A DNA stretch of 64,000 nt, from contig LNDS01000022.1 of assembly GCA_001464835.1 (NCBI GenBank), forward strand, positions 37,684 through 101,683, written 5' to 3'. Positions 17,602 to 28,948 of this stretch are shown here, piece by piece. The notes beneath the pieces were generated by a model. The model worked only from the letters and a program-made list of their open reading frames with translations, was not told the DNA's origin and did no database searches. Every line of letters starts with the position of its first letter. Position 1 is the stretch's first letter. Both the position numbers and the translations under genes were made by a program. Source of the DNA: Rhizobiales bacterium Ga0077525. GTDB taxonomy: Bacteria > Pseudomonadota > Alphaproteobacteria > Rhizobiales > Xanthobacteraceae.

Positions 17602-18132
17602 ATGATTGAAACACTGAACGCGCGCGTCGTACGGCTGCTGCTGGCGGCCGCGGCGGTGATCATTTTTCTGCTCGGCTTCCTGGTCTGTGCCGACATTGTC
17701 GGCCGCGCCTTCTTCAATACGCCGGTGAAAGGCACGCCGGAAATGGTGTCGATGTCGATTGTCATCATCTGCTTCCTGCTCGCCGGCTATTCGGTGCAGA
17801 GCGGCAGCATGATCTATACCGACGTGTTCTCCGGCGCTTTCGGCGTGCGCGGCCTGGCCTTCGCGCAATTGCTGTCGGCCACCTTGGGCATCCTGTTTTT
17901 CGGACTGATCGTCTGGGGCAGCTTCGAACCGACTTTGCATGCCATTGCCAGCGGCGAATATGAAGGCGAAGGCGCGCTGCGCGTGCCGGTCTGGCCGGCG
18001 CGCACCGTCATCGTCGTCGGCGCCATTCTGGTGATCACCAGCTACGTCCTGCACGGACTACGCGCCATCAATGCCCTCATTACCGGCCGGGATGCCGACA
18101 TCGCCGCCCCGTCGGCGTCAACGCACCGCTAG
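17602..18132 (+). CDS. dctQ: TRAP transporter small permease subunit (DctQ family)
   Basis: The 176-residue protein has four hydrophobic segments (about residues 11-35, 50-70, 90-115 and 137-157) and the DctQ features DIVGRAFFNTPVKGTPEM. The small subunit pairs with DctM in the inner membrane and couples the receptor to Na+-driven uptake. The gene starts 83 bp after dctP, beyond a terminator, and is followed by dctM 11 bp downstream. Length and topology are normal for the family. Confidence 0.93.
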   Translation: MIETLNARVVRLLLAAAAVIIFLLGFLVCADIVGRAFFNTPVKGTPEMVSMSIVIICFLLAGYSVQSGSMIYTDVFSGAFGVRGLAFAQLLSATLGILFFGLIVWGSFEPTLHAIASGEYEGEGALRVPVWPARTVIVVGAILVITSYVLHGLRAINALITGRDADIAAPSASTHR

Positions 18133-18143
18133 GAAGCTGCACC

Positions 18144-19508
18144 ATGCTCGGCCATATCGATATGATCGCCATCGTGGTGGTCGTCCTGCTGCTGGTGTTC
18201 TCCGGCGTTCACATTGCTATTTCGCTCGGCATTACCGCGGCGCTCGGCATCTATCTGATGACGGGCGACGTCGAAGTCGTGCGCACTTTTGTCGCCAACA
18301 CAGCTTACGAGGCGCTGCGCGACTATGTCTTCGCCGTCATCCCGCTGTTCATGTTGATGGGCGACTTCCTGGCCAAATGCGGCGCGGCGCGCGACCTCTA
18401 CACTTTGGCCAACCGCGCCAGCAAATGGCTGCCGGGCCGGCTTGCGGCGGCGACCATCGTCGCCAATGCATTGTTCGGCTTCGTCACCGGCGTCAGTATC
18501 GCCGCCGCCGCCGCGTTCTCGCGCATCGCCTACCCGCAAATGCGGCGCTATGGCTATCGCCGCGACTTCGCGCTCGGCAGCGTTGCCGGCTCGGCCTGCC
18601 TCGGCATGTTGATTCCGCCATCGGTGCTGATGATCGTGTGGTGCGTGCTGACCGAAATCTCGATCGGCAGGCTGTTTCTGGCCGGCGTCATCCCCGGCCT
18701 GCTCACCGCCGCCGGCATGATTGCCTATGTGGTGATCGCGGCCAAGCTCAAGCCGGAACTGGTCGGCGAAACGCATGCGTCGCGTAGCGCTGCGGGGGCG
18801 TTAGGCGCCGACGTCGCCGGCGCGCTCGTTATGCCGCCGGAGGAAGATCCGGCCACCATCCGCGCCATGCTGCTCAGCACCTTGCTGGTGATCGCACTGA
18901 TCATCGGCACACTCGGGGCCATCTGGCTCGGCCTGTGCACGCCGACGGAAGGCGCCGGCGTCGGCGCGGTCGGCGCGCTGCTCTTGGCCATCGTCAAAGG
19001 CATCCGGCCGCGCGAAGTCTGGCAGGTCGTCCTCGATGTCGGCCGCACCTCCGGACCGCTGTTGCTGTTGCTGTTCTGCGCGCAACTTTACTCGCGCGTT
19101 CTGTCGATGACCGGGTTTACCGAAGCCGCCAAGAATTTCCTGCTCGCCACCGGCGCCGGCGCATGGGGCATTCTCATTATCATGATCGCCATCTGGGTTG
19201 CGCTCGGCTGCCTGATCGACTCGATCTCCATCATCCTGTTGACCGTGCCCATCTTCGCCCCGATCGCCGTCCATCTCGGCTTCGACCCGCTCGCCTTTGC
19301 CATCATGGGCATTCTAGCCATCGAGACCGGCCTGCTCACCCCGCCCTTCGGCATTCTGGTGTTCACGGTGAAGGCGGCGGTGCCGGACAAGGACGTGGAA
19401 CTCGCGGAGATTTTCCGCGGCGCGTTGCCTTATGTGTTCGTGCTGCTCGCCGTGGTCGCCGCTTTGGCGGTATTCCCGCAGATTGCCACGTTCCTGCCTA
19501 ACCTTTAG
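18144..19508 (+). CDS. dctM: TRAP transporter large permease subunit (DctM family)
   Basis: The 454-residue protein is the ion-coupled channel of the TRAP system, with about 12 membrane segments. Family motifs seen are AVIPLFMLMGDFLAKCG, FGFVTGVSIAAAAAFSRIAYPQM, ACLGMLIPPSVLMIV and the C-terminal GLLTPPFGILVFTVK. A hydrophilic stretch at about residues 205-240 (the cytoplasmic side linker) is somewhat long. It follows dctQ by 11 bp and is the last gene of the operon; parE follows after 112 bp on the same strand. Confidence 0.95.
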   Translation: MLGHIDMIAIVVVVLLLVFSGVHIAISLGITAALGIYLMTGDVEVVRTFVANTAYEALRDYVFAVIPLFMLMGDFLAKCGAARDLYTLANRASKWLPGRLAAATIVANALFGFVTGVSIAAAAAFSRIAYPQMRRYGYRRDFALGSVAGSACLGMLIPPSVLMIVWCVLTEISIGRLFLAGVIPGLLTAAGMIAYVVIAAKLKPELVGETHASRSAAGALGADVAGALVMPPEEDPATIRAMLLSTLLVIALIIGTLGAIWLGLCTPTEGAGVGAVGALLLAIVKGIRPREVWQVVLDVGRTSGPLLLLLFCAQLYSRVLSMTGFTEAAKNFLLATGAGAWGILIIMIAIWVALGCLIDSISIILLTVPIFAPIAVHLGFDPLAFAIMGILAIETGLLTPPFGILVFTVKAAVPDKDVELAEIFRGALPYVFVLLAVVAALAVFPQIATFLPNL

Positions 19509-19620
19509 CAGAGCCAGTCCCTGCCAGTACGTACCGCGGCGCCGTTGCGCCGTGGCATAGTGCTGGCAACTGATTCGCTGCGTCCCTATCTGAGAGCGCT
19601 GGCAAGAGCTGAAGGCTGCA

Positions 19621-21687
<2,067 letters not shown>

Positions 21688-21688
21688 C

Positions 21689-21737
21689 GCGCATGATCCC
21701 AAAAAGTGGGAAACGGTTTTCCGATAAGATCATGCGC
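21689..21737 (+). repeat. 49-bp palindromic repeat, family A, copy 2
   Basis: The element has the same 9-bp outer arms as copy 1 (GCGCATGAT / ATCATGCGC), the same 49-bp length and a closely similar interior (CCCAAAAAGTGGGAAACGG, TTTTCCGATAAG). It starts one base after the parE stop codon and is oriented with parE, as copy 1 is with the aminotransferase gene. It lies between convergent parE and the secreted hypothetical gene. Confidence 0.85.
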
Positions 21738-21742
21738 AAAAT

Positions 21743-22270
21743 CTAGTCGCACTTCTTCAACAGCGGCGTCTTGCTGCCATTAGCGACCGCGACGCCGCGG
21801 CGGACCCGCACCGGGCCATCGTCAACCCGGTTGAGCATCGTGCGCCGCGTGCCCTTGCCGACCAGCAATTCCAGCGTCTGGAATTCCTCGGCCTGCGTGC
21901 CCGGCACGAACACCACCTTGATTTCCATGCGATGTTCGCTCAGCCGGCGGGCGGAGCGGACGCTGTAGAAATTGGCGGCGTATTCACTACCCACATTGTG
22001 CGCCTCGATCACCAGGCCGCCGGCCTGCTGCGACACGTTGACATGCGGATTGGACGGCGCTGGAGGCTTGCTGCAATCGGGTGCGAACGTCCCGAACAGT
22101 CCATAGGTATGGAACAAGTCCACCACGCCGGGTTCCGCCACCGGTATTTCAGCCGGGACTATGGCCGGCGCGGCGGCAGAATCGGCGTCGGCCGGATCGA
22201 TGTCCGGAGCGGTAACAGCGGCGGCGGGCAGCGATAGAAAAAGCATCAAGCCAAACGCCGCAATCCGCAT
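21743..22270 (-). CDS. Secreted protein of unknown function
   Basis: The 175-residue protein has a Sec signal peptide (hydrophobic residues about 5-18) and then an Ala/Pro/Asp-rich linker to about residue 45. It ends in a compact beta-rich segment with two Cys residues (in PDCSKPPAPSN and the C-terminal KKCD) that could form a disulfide. SKPPAPSNPHV resembles segments of other alphaproteobacterial secreted proteins, but no named domain is recognised. It is convergent with parE and downstream of the Bug receptor gene, separated from it by a terminator, so it is probably transcribed on its own. Confidence 0.75.
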   Translation of the reverse strand: MRIAAFGLMLFLSLPAAAVTAPDIDPADADSAAAPAIVPAEIPVAEPGVVDLFHTYGLFGTFAPDCSKPPAPSNPHVNVSQQAGGLVIEAHNVGSEYAANFYSVRSARRLSEHRMEIKVVFVPGTQAEEFQTLELLVGKGTRRTMLNRVDDGPVRVRRGVAVANGSKTPLLKKCD

Positions 22271-22343
22271 GTTACCGCAACCTCAACGACTCAAACTGAC
22301 AATCCGAGTGATTGAGAATAGCAGCACGCCGCACGACGGCAAA

Positions 22344-22373
22344 CGGCAAGGCAGGTTTCATCCCGCCTTGCCG
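22344..22373 (-). terminator. Probable terminator of the Bug receptor gene
   Basis: On the minus strand the 9-bp stem CGGCAAGGC / GCCTTGCCG, with a 12-nt loop, is followed by TTTGCCG. It lies 30 bp after the receptor stop codon. The U-tract is short. Confidence 0.6.
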
Positions 22374-22403
22374 TCCATATCGGTGAACAAAAAGCGCGGA
22401 CCT

Positions 22404-23378
22404 CTACTGGAACGTCAGCTTCGCCGCCTGCACGACATCGGTATAACTCTTGATATCGGCTTCGATGTATTTCTTGAAGGCGTCGCCGGTCGGCCCGCCA
22501 GGCTTGACCGCCATTTTCGACAGCGACTCGCGTACCCCGGCGTCGGCCAGCGCCTTGCCGAGTTCCGCGGTCAGCTTTGCGACGATCGCATCCGGCGTTC
22601 CCGCCGGTACAAAGAAGCCGCTCCACAATTGCGAGTCCACTTCCGGGTAGCCGGCTTCCGCCATGCTCGGGACATCGGGAAGTTCCGGCGAGCGTTCCGA
22701 TCCGGTCACCGCGAGCGCGCGCAACTTGCCGCCGGTCACCAGCGGGATCGCCGGCGGCCCGTCGGTGATGGTGAACAAGGTCTGGCCGCTGACCACGCTG
22801 AGATTGGACTCGTTACTGCTCTTGTACGGGATCGCCACCGCCGGCATGCCGGTCTTGAGCTTGAGCAATTCGCTGGCAATGGTGAAAGACGGCGACGACG
22901 TGCCGTAGTTCGACTTGTCCGGATTGGCCTTGGCCCAGGCGACGAGATCTTTCACGGTCTTGGCCGGATGATCGATCGGCACCACCATGACCAGCGGGAA
23001 CGAGGCGATCATGTTGAGCGGGATGAAGCTCTTGGTCGGGTGATAGCCGAGATTGGGATAGATCGCGGCGGCGATCGACATCTGCCCGGTGGCGCCGACC
23101 AGAACGGTGTAGCCGTCGGCCGGCTGCTTGGCGGCATATTCGGACGAGATGCGCCCGCCGGCGCCAGGCTTGTTTTCGACGATGGCGTTCCAGCCGGTGT
23201 TCTGCTGGAATTTCTGCACCACAAGACGGGCGAACAGATCGTTGCCGCCGCCGGCGGCAAAGCCGACGACAAAATGAATGACCTTGTTGGGATAATCGCT
23301 TTGCGCGCGCGCCGAACCGTTACCCAGGCAGAGCGCCGCGGCCAGCGTCAAGGCAACGATTTTCAACGATGATTTCAT
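22404..23378 (-). CDS. Bug/TctC-family tripartite tricarboxylate receptor (copy 1)
   Basis: The 324-residue periplasmic receptor has a signal peptide (about residues 1-25, ending SARA-Q) and the Bug pattern: YPNKVIHFVVGFAAGGGNDL, VENKPGAGGR and LPDVPSMAEAGYPEVD. Bug proteins capture carboxylates or aromatic acids for TctAB permeases. No tctA or tctB gene is nearby, so it is one of many orphan receptors typical of this group and of Burkholderiales. The start at 23378 is chosen for its GGGGAAAG site. It is 118 bp downstream of pobA on the same strand and may deliver an aromatic acid to that pathway; this is conjecture. Confidence 0.93.
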   Translation of the reverse strand: MKSSLKIVALTLAAALCLGNGSARAQSDYPNKVIHFVVGFAAGGGNDLFARLVVQKFQQNTGWNAIVENKPGAGGRISSEYAAKQPADGYTVLVGATGQMSIAAAIYPNLGYHPTKSFIPLNMIASFPLVMVVPIDHPAKTVKDLVAWAKANPDKSNYGTSSPSFTIASELLKLKTGMPAVAIPYKSSNESNLSVVSGQTLFTITDGPPAIPLVTGGKLRALAVTGSERSPELPDVPSMAEAGYPEVDSQLWSGFFVPAGTPDAIVAKLTAELGKALADAGVRESLSKMAVKPGGPTGDAFKKYIEADIKSYTDVVQAAKLTFQ

Positions 23379-23496
23379 GGCTTTCCCCCGCGTGCACCGC
23401 CGCTTTTTGCGGCCGGCCTTTTGGGGAATCCTAACACCGCCATGGTGTATCGGAAATGCCAATATTCGGGCGCAAATGCCGCAGACTTTCACCCCG

Positions 23497-24663
23497 TCAA
23501 TTCGGCGGCGAGCCGACATATTGCTCGGCCAGCGATTTCATCGCCGCCTCCGAACTGGTGATGTAGGTGAGGTCCGAAAGCTGGCGGCGGCGATCGAAGG
23601 CCGACTCGTCAGGGAAACGATGCAGGAGCCGCGTCATCCACCACGAGAACCGCTGCGCGTTCCAGACCCGCTTCAAACAGGACTTGGAATAGTTCTCCAG
23701 GCCATCGGTGCGCTGCTTGCTGTAGAAAGCTTCAAGCGCCCGCGACAGCATCACGACATCGGCGAAGGCGAGGTTCATGCCCTTGGCGCCGGTCGGCGGC
23801 ACGATGTGAGCGCTATCGCCAGCCAAAAACAGCCGGCCATATTGCATCGGCTCGACCACGAAGGAGCGCATCGCGGTGACGCCCTTCTGCAAAACCTTTC
23901 CTTCCTGCAATTTGCGCGCGCCGCCGAGGCGCTTGTGCAGGTGCTCCCAGATGCGGGCATCGGGCCACGCGGCGACATCTTCGTCGTGATCGCATTGCAG
24001 ATAGAGCCTGGCCAATGTTGGCGAACGCATCGTGTAAAGCGCCAAGCCTTCATCCGTATAGGAATAGATCAACTCGTCATCCGGCGGCGGCGATTCCGAC
24101 AGAATGCCGAGCCAGCCGAAAGGATAGTCGCGTTCGTAGACACTCAAAATGCCATCGGGAATGCTCGGCCGGCTGATGCCGTGATAGCCGTCGCAGCCGG
24201 CGATGAAATCGCATTCGATGACCTTGTCCTGACCGTCATGGGCAAAGCGGATCGAAGGCCGGTCGGACTTGAGATCGTGCACGCTGACGCCGCCGACCTC
24301 GAACAGCAGTTCGCCGCCATCGGCGAGCCGGCGCTCGACCAGATCTTTCACCACTTCCTGCTGGCCATAGATGGTGATGCGCTTGTTCAACAACGCCTTG
24401 AAATCGATATGGTGGATTTCGCCGTTGATGCCGATATTGGTGCCCCAATGCACCAGCCCTTCCCGCTTCATGCGCTCGCCGACGCCGATATCGGTCAGCA
24501 TGTCGGCGGCCCAATCTTCGATCAGGCCGGCGCGGATGCGGTTCTCGATATAATCGCGGCTGCGGCTTTCGATGATGATCGACGAGATGCCCTGCAAATG
24601 CAGGATGCGCGCCAGAGCAAGGCCGGCGGGACCAGCTCCGATAATGCCTACCTGTGTGCGCAT
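23497..24663 (-). CDS. pobA: 4-Hydroxybenzoate 3-monooxygenase
   Basis: PobA hydroxylates 4-hydroxybenzoate to protocatechuate with NADPH, O2 and FAD, entering the beta-ketoadipate route. The 388-residue length equals the family norm (about 390). It shows the dinucleotide motif GIIGAGPAGLALAR at residues 6-19, the ribose-binding CDGYHGISR segment (the DG motif) and the second FAD motif GDSAHIVPPTGAKGMNLAFAD. Neither a pobR regulator nor pca genes are adjacent. The next gene on the same strand is a Bug receptor. Confidence 0.95.
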   Translation of the reverse strand: MRTQVGIIGAGPAGLALARILHLQGISSIIIESRSRDYIENRIRAGLIEDWAADMLTDIGVGERMKREGLVHWGTNIGINGEIHHIDFKALLNKRITIYGQQEVVKDLVERRLADGGELLFEVGGVSVHDLKSDRPSIRFAHDGQDKVIECDFIAGCDGYHGISRPSIPDGILSVYERDYPFGWLGILSESPPPDDELIYSYTDEGLALYTMRSPTLARLYLQCDHDEDVAAWPDARIWEHLHKRLGGARKLQEGKVLQKGVTAMRSFVVEPMQYGRLFLAGDSAHIVPPTGAKGMNLAFADVVMLSRALEAFYSKQRTDGLENYSKSCLKRVWNAQRFSWWMTRLLHRFPDESAFDRRRQLSDLTYITSSEAAMKSLAEQYVGSPPN

Positions 24664-24774
24664 GGATCGACCTCCCGAATGTTTAAGCGGCGACTTTTCT
24701 GCCGCACCCTATAGACGCCTGAAGCGGCGGCGCAAAGGGATGCCACCGGGATATGCTTGAACAATTACCGGCAT

Positions 24775-25263
24775 TCAAAACGGCCAGCCATAGCGCGGCA
24801 CTTGCGCCATATACTGGCGATAGGGCTCGCCGAACCGGGCGGCGAGATAGCGCTCTTCGCGCCTGACCACGCCGTAGTGAATGACCGGCACGAGCAGAAT
24901 GGTCAGCACCAGCATCCAGTCCGACGCCAAGGCGACCGACAGCCCGGCCAATATCAGCACGCCGCCGACATACATCGGATTGCGCAGCCAGGCGAACACA
25001 CCGCCGTCGACCAGCACGGTCGAAGGCTTCCACGGCTCGACCCGGGTGCCGGCGGCGCGGAAGGTTTTCACCGCCGCATAGCCCAGAGTTCCGCCGGCGC
25101 CGATCAGGATGATAGACAGCATGATCCGCTCGGTCAGCGACAAGACCAGCGACAGCACATAAGCCGGCAGCAGCCAGTCCAGCAGCAGGCCGAAAACCAC
25201 GACCGCCAGCGCCAGAAGCGGCGGCGGCGCAATCACTCTGGCGGTGTCGTCTGACGTGACCAT
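24775..25263 (-). CDS. Isoprenylcysteine carboxyl methyltransferase (ICMT/PEMT)-like membrane protein
   Basis: The 162-residue protein has four to five hydrophobic segments and the C-terminal SAM-binding pattern of the ICMT/phospholipid methyltransferase family: LRNPMYVGG, then EERYLAARFGEPYRQYMAQVPRYGW. Bacterial members lack prenylated substrates, and their acceptors are mostly unknown; some act on lipids or small molecules. The start at 25263 is chosen for its AAGGAG site over a longer in-frame version. It is divergent from the second Bug receptor gene and 111 bp from pobA. Confidence 0.88.
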   Translation of the reverse strand: MVTSDDTARVIAPPPLLALAVVVFGLLLDWLLPAYVLSLVLSLTERIMLSIILIGAGGTLGYAAVKTFRAAGTRVEPWKPSTVLVDGGVFAWLRNPMYVGGVLILAGLSVALASDWMLVLTILLVPVIHYGVVRREERYLAARFGEPYRQYMAQVPRYGWPF

Positions 25264-25474
25264 CGGCACTCCTTGGCGCGGCAAATTTTCACGACCATAC
25301 AACAAGCAGGGCAATGGCAGCCACACCGGTGAGTTTTTTCGCCGCGCCCGCCGGTTTTTCTGCGCATCCCCCTTCCCTTGTTCGCGCTGTCATGGGCACC
25401 ATCGGCCTTCACGACAAGCGTCGCCGGGTGCACGAGCGATGCACGGAAATTTCAGGAAGCCAAGGAGCCCCGCT

Positions 25475-26455
25475 ATGCACCTCACCCATCGCCGCCGCTT
25501 TCTCACGCTCGCCAGCGCGGCCCTCGCAGCGCCGGCCTTACCGAAATTCGCTTTCGCCCAGGCGTGGCCGAAGGACAAGGTCATCCGCGCCATCGTGCCG
25601 TTTTCCGCCGGCAGCACCGTCGATATCATCGGCCGCATTGTGCTCGATCCGCTGTCCCGCCAATTGGGACAGACGATGGTGGTGGAAAACCGCGGCGGCG
25701 CCGGCGGCAGCATCGGCTCGGCCGCCGTCGCCAAGGCCGATCCCGACGGCTACACACTGCTGATCAATGCCGCGGCGCATTCGGCGGCGCCCGCCGCCTA
25801 TCCGCAAATCACCTACGATCCGGCTAAGGACTTTTCCGCCGTCGCCATGTTCGGCGTGGTGCCGAACGTGCTGCTGGTCGCGCCGTCGAAAGGCATCAAG
25901 ACCGCCAAGGAACTGGCCGAGCGCGCCAAGAGCGGCGAGATGACCTATTCGTCCGCCGGCGTCGGCAGCGCGACGCATTGGGCGGCGGAACGCTTCCGCC
26001 TGTCGGCCGGCTTCAAGGCGACGCACGTACCGTTCCGCGGCGGCCCGGAAGCGTTGACCGAAGTGATGACCGGCCGCGTCGATTTCTGCTGCATCGGCAT
26101 TTCCTCGGCGATGCCCTTCATCACCGACAATCGTCTGGTGCCGCTCGGCGTCAGCACGACCAAGCGTTCGGCAGCGCTGCCGAACGTGCCGACGACGATC
26201 GAAGCCGGCTTCCCGGACTCAGATTACATCTTCTGGAACGGCCTCCTCGCGCCGGCCAAGACGCCGCGACCGATCATCAACCAACTGCATGCCGAAGTGC
26301 AGAAGGTGCTGGCGCTGCCGGAAGTGCAAGCCAAGATGGCGCCGCAGGGCATCGAGGCGCTGCCGCTGTCGCCGGAAGAATTCGACGCCATGATCGCCAA
26401 GGAGATCGTGCAGAACATCAAGCTGGCGCAGGCGGCGGGGTTGAAGTTTAATTAG
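25475..26455 (+). CDS. Bug/TctC-family tripartite tricarboxylate receptor (copy 2)
   Basis: The 326-residue receptor has an RRR-F twin-arginine-like signal peptide (residues 1-28, ending FAQA) and Bug motifs VIRAIVPFSAGSTVDIIGR, VENRGGAGGSIG, a KADPDGYTLL loop and LPNVPTTIEAGFPDSDY. It is only distantly similar to copy 1, so they are not a recent duplication. The start at 25475 follows AAGGAG. No cognate permease is adjacent. The ligand is unknown; location near pobA hints at an organic acid. Confidence 0.93.
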   Translation: MHLTHRRRFLTLASAALAAPALPKFAFAQAWPKDKVIRAIVPFSAGSTVDIIGRIVLDPLSRQLGQTMVVENRGGAGGSIGSAAVAKADPDGYTLLINAAAHSAAPAAYPQITYDPAKDFSAVAMFGVVPNVLLVAPSKGIKTAKELAERAKSGEMTYSSAGVGSATHWAAERFRLSAGFKATHVPFRGGPEALTEVMTGRVDFCCIGISSAMPFITDNRLVPLGVSTTKRSAALPNVPTTIEAGFPDSDYIFWNGLLAPAKTPRPIINQLHAEVQKVLALPEVQAKMAPQGIEALPLSPEEFDAMIAKEIVQNIKLAQAAGLKFN

Positions 26456-26478
26456 GGGCGAGCGACGAGAGCTGGCGG

Positions 26479-27186
26479 CTACTCGCCCGTCAGCCACTCG
26501 GTCATCGCCTTGTTGACCGCGTCGGGCTTTTCGATCGTCGACAGATGCCCGCAGTTCGGCACGACGACAAGCTTCGCGCCAGGAATACCAGCGGCGATTT
26601 CTTTCGCCAGCTCCGGCGGCGTCACCGCATCGCTATCGCCGACCAGCACCAAAGTCGGGCAACCGATCTCCACCAGCAGCGGCCGTGAATCCGGACGCGA
26701 CATAATCGCTTTCGCCTGACGCACGAAAGCCTCGGCGCCGGTGTCCTGCGCCATGGCGCGCACCGTGTCAGTCAGCGCTTTATCCTTGAGGTGATCGGGA
26801 TGAAGGAATTTCGGCGTCAGCGTCTCGACGATGTCGTTGAGCTTGCCCGCTTCCGCCATGGCGATGAACTTGGCCCGGCCCTCTTTCTGCTCCGGCGTAT
26901 CGGGCCGCGCCGAGGTATCGAGCAGCGCCAGCCGGGCGATGCGCTGCGGCGCCTGCCGCATCATCTCGAAGGCGATGTAGCCGCCCATCGACAGGCCGGC
27001 CAGCGCGAAGCGCTGCGGCGCCACGGCCAGAATCGCGGCCGCGATCGAGGCCATATTGTCGCCGCCGTGCCGGTGATCGGCGACCGTGACCGGCCCCTGC
27101 GGCCACAACGCTGCAACCTGGGGCGCATAAAGCCGCGCGCTGCACATAAGCCCCGGCACCAGAACGAGCGGCAAAGACGACGGCAT
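26479..27186 (-). CDS. Alpha/beta hydrolase
   Basis: The 235-residue protein has the alpha/beta-hydrolase core: the N-terminal VLVPGLMCSARLY (oxyanion-loop region), the nucleophile elbow GLSMGGY, DSDAVTP carrying the acid Asp, and the late CGHLSTIEKP with the catalytic His. It resembles short hydrolases such as 3-oxoadipate enol-lactonases or carboxylesterases, but no cap domain or substrate marker settles which. The 3-oxoadipate lactonase reading would fit the nearby pobA but is not supported beyond context. It is convergent with the Bug receptor and divergent from rhlE. Confidence 0.9.
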   Translation of the reverse strand: MPSSLPLVLVPGLMCSARLYAPQVAALWPQGPVTVADHRHGGDNMASIAAAILAVAPQRFALAGLSMGGYIAFEMMRQAPQRIARLALLDTSARPDTPEQKEGRAKFIAMAEAGKLNDIVETLTPKFLHPDHLKDKALTDTVRAMAQDTGAEAFVRQAKAIMSRPDSRPLLVEIGCPTLVLVGDSDAVTPPELAKEIAAGIPGAKLVVVPNCGHLSTIEKPDAVNKAMTEWLTGE

Positions 27187-27379
27187 TTTTGAGCCCCTAT
27201 TATGCGAAAAGATTAAGCTTTAACGCGGTTTATTGCGGGCGCGAGCATTGACTTTGGCCCTTTCGAGCCTATGTTCCTCGCAACCGGTGCGAACACTTGG
27301 ATTCGACCGCCCCCCGCGCATAGCAACTGGTTACTTGTGTCCGGCGCGGACCCTTTCAATGGTCCTTGCTCGAGGTTTT

Positions 27380-28900
27380 ATGTCCTTTTCCCATCTTGGC
27401 CTGTCCGACAAGGTTATCGGCGCGATCGACGCTGCCGGCTACAAGACGCCCACCCCGATCCAGGAACAAGCCATACCGCATGTTCTGGCCCGGCGCGACG
27501 TGCTCGGTATCGCCCAGACCGGCACCGGCAAGACCGCCGCCTTCGTGCTGCCGATGCTCACCATGCTGGAAAAAGGCCGGGCGCGGGCCCGCATGCCGCG
27601 CACGCTCATCCTCGAGCCGACGCGCGAACTGGCCGCGCAGGTCGAAGAGCAGTTCGACAAATACGGCAAGAACCACAAGCTCAATGTCGCGCTGATCATC
27701 GGCGGCGTCTCGTTCGGCGACCAGGACATGAAGCTGGTGCGCGGCGTCGATGTGCTGATCGCAACGCCGGGCCGCCTGCTCGACCATTCCGAACGCGGAC
27801 GTTTGTTGCTGTCCGGCGTCGAGTTGCTGATCATTGACGAAGCCGACCGCATGCTCGACATGGGCTTCATTCCCGACATCGAACGCATCGGCAAGCTGGT
27901 GCCGTTCACGCGGCAGACCTTGTTCTTCACCGCGACCATGCCGCCGGAAATCCAGCGCATCGCCGACAATTTCCTGCACAATCCGGTGCGCATCGAAGTG
28001 TCGAAGCCGGCGACGGCGGCCACGACCATCACGCAATTGCAATGCGCGGTCGGCCGCGAAGGCCACGAGAAGCGCGACACCTTGCGCCGGATCATCCGGG
28101 CCGCCGAGAATTTCAAGAACGCCATCATCTTCTGCAACCGCAAGCGCGAAGTGGCGCTGTTGCACAAGTCGCTGATCAGCCACGGCTTCAACGCGGTCGC
28201 CCTGCACGGCGATCTCGACCAGTCGGCGCGCACCGCGGCGCTGGAAGCGTTCCGCAACGGCACCGCCAAGCTGTTGATCGCGTCGGATGTCGCCGCGCGC
28301 GGCCTCGATATTCCGGCGGTGAGCCATGTGTTCAATTTTGACGTGCCGCATCACCCGGACGATTACGTCCATCGCATCGGCCGCACCGGCCGCGCCGGGT
28401 TGACCGGCACCGCCATCAGCCTGGTGGCGCCGATCGACGCCAAGTCGGTGCAAGCCATCGAAAAGCTGATGGGCATGCAAATTCCGTGGATGGGCGAACC
28501 GGCAAAAGCCGAGACGCCGGAAAGCGCCAGCGGCGAGCCGCGCGCCAATCGCCGGCCGCAAGGCGAACGCAGTTCGGAGCGCAGCGGCGAAGGCCGTGGC
28601 TCACGCGGCGGACGCAACCGCGGCGGCCGCGACCGGCAGCCGCGGCAGGACACGGCGCCTCAAGACCAGGCCCCCGTTCCCGTGCAAGCGGAGGCGAAAG
28701 CGCCCGTCGAGCAGCCACAACCCGCGCTCGAACAGCCGCGCCTTCGCCAGGACAACCGTCAGGAACCGCGGCGCCGGCCCGACAAATCGCCCGTGCGCGC
28801 GAGCCAACCGCAACCAAAACGCGAGCCGGTTGCGGACGAGCCGGATGGCAGCCACCTGCCGGCCTTCCTGCTGCGCCCGGTGACGATAAAGTCCGCATAA
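27380..28900 (+). CDS. rhlE: DEAD-box ATP-dependent RNA helicase (RhlE type)
   Basis: The 506-residue protein unwinds RNA structure, probably in ribosome assembly or RNA decay. All DEAD-box motifs are visible: the Q motif PTPIQEQ, motif I AQTGTGKT, PTRELA, TPGRL, IIDEADRML (motif II), FTATM (SAT-like motif III), ARGLD and HRIGRTGRAG. After about residue 375 there is a 130-residue basic, Arg/Gly/Pro/Gln-rich disordered tail that likely binds RNA. The start at 27380 (MSFSHLGLS) agrees with the family; a longer in-frame version extends into non-conserved sequence. It is monocistronic and could partner with the degradosome built on RNase E. Confidence 0.94.
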   Translation: MSFSHLGLSDKVIGAIDAAGYKTPTPIQEQAIPHVLARRDVLGIAQTGTGKTAAFVLPMLTMLEKGRARARMPRTLILEPTRELAAQVEEQFDKYGKNHKLNVALIIGGVSFGDQDMKLVRGVDVLIATPGRLLDHSERGRLLLSGVELLIIDEADRMLDMGFIPDIERIGKLVPFTRQTLFFTATMPPEIQRIADNFLHNPVRIEVSKPATAATTITQLQCAVGREGHEKRDTLRRIIRAAENFKNAIIFCNRKREVALLHKSLISHGFNAVALHGDLDQSARTAALEAFRNGTAKLLIASDVAARGLDIPAVSHVFNFDVPHHPDDYVHRIGRTGRAGLTGTAISLVAPIDAKSVQAIEKLMGMQIPWMGEPAKAETPESASGEPRANRRPQGERSSERSGEGRGSRGGRNRGGRDRQPRQDTAPQDQAPVPVQAEAKAPVEQPQPALEQPRLRQDNRQEPRRRPDKSPVRASQPQPKREPVADEPDGSHLPAFLLRPVTIKSA

Positions 28901-28948
28901 TGGGCGTTATGGCGTAGCAAATTCGTAAGCGTGCGAATAACTTTAAGC

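Noticed and set aside
25244..25474. N-terminal extension of the second Bug receptor.
   Set aside because: It would put a signal peptide far inside the protein and overlaps the divergent ICMT-like gene start; the ATG at 25475 has AAGGAG.
27233..27379. N-terminal extension of rhlE upstream of 27380.
   Set aside because: The extension is not family-like and lies in the intergenic region; MSFSHLGLS is the usual RhlE start.
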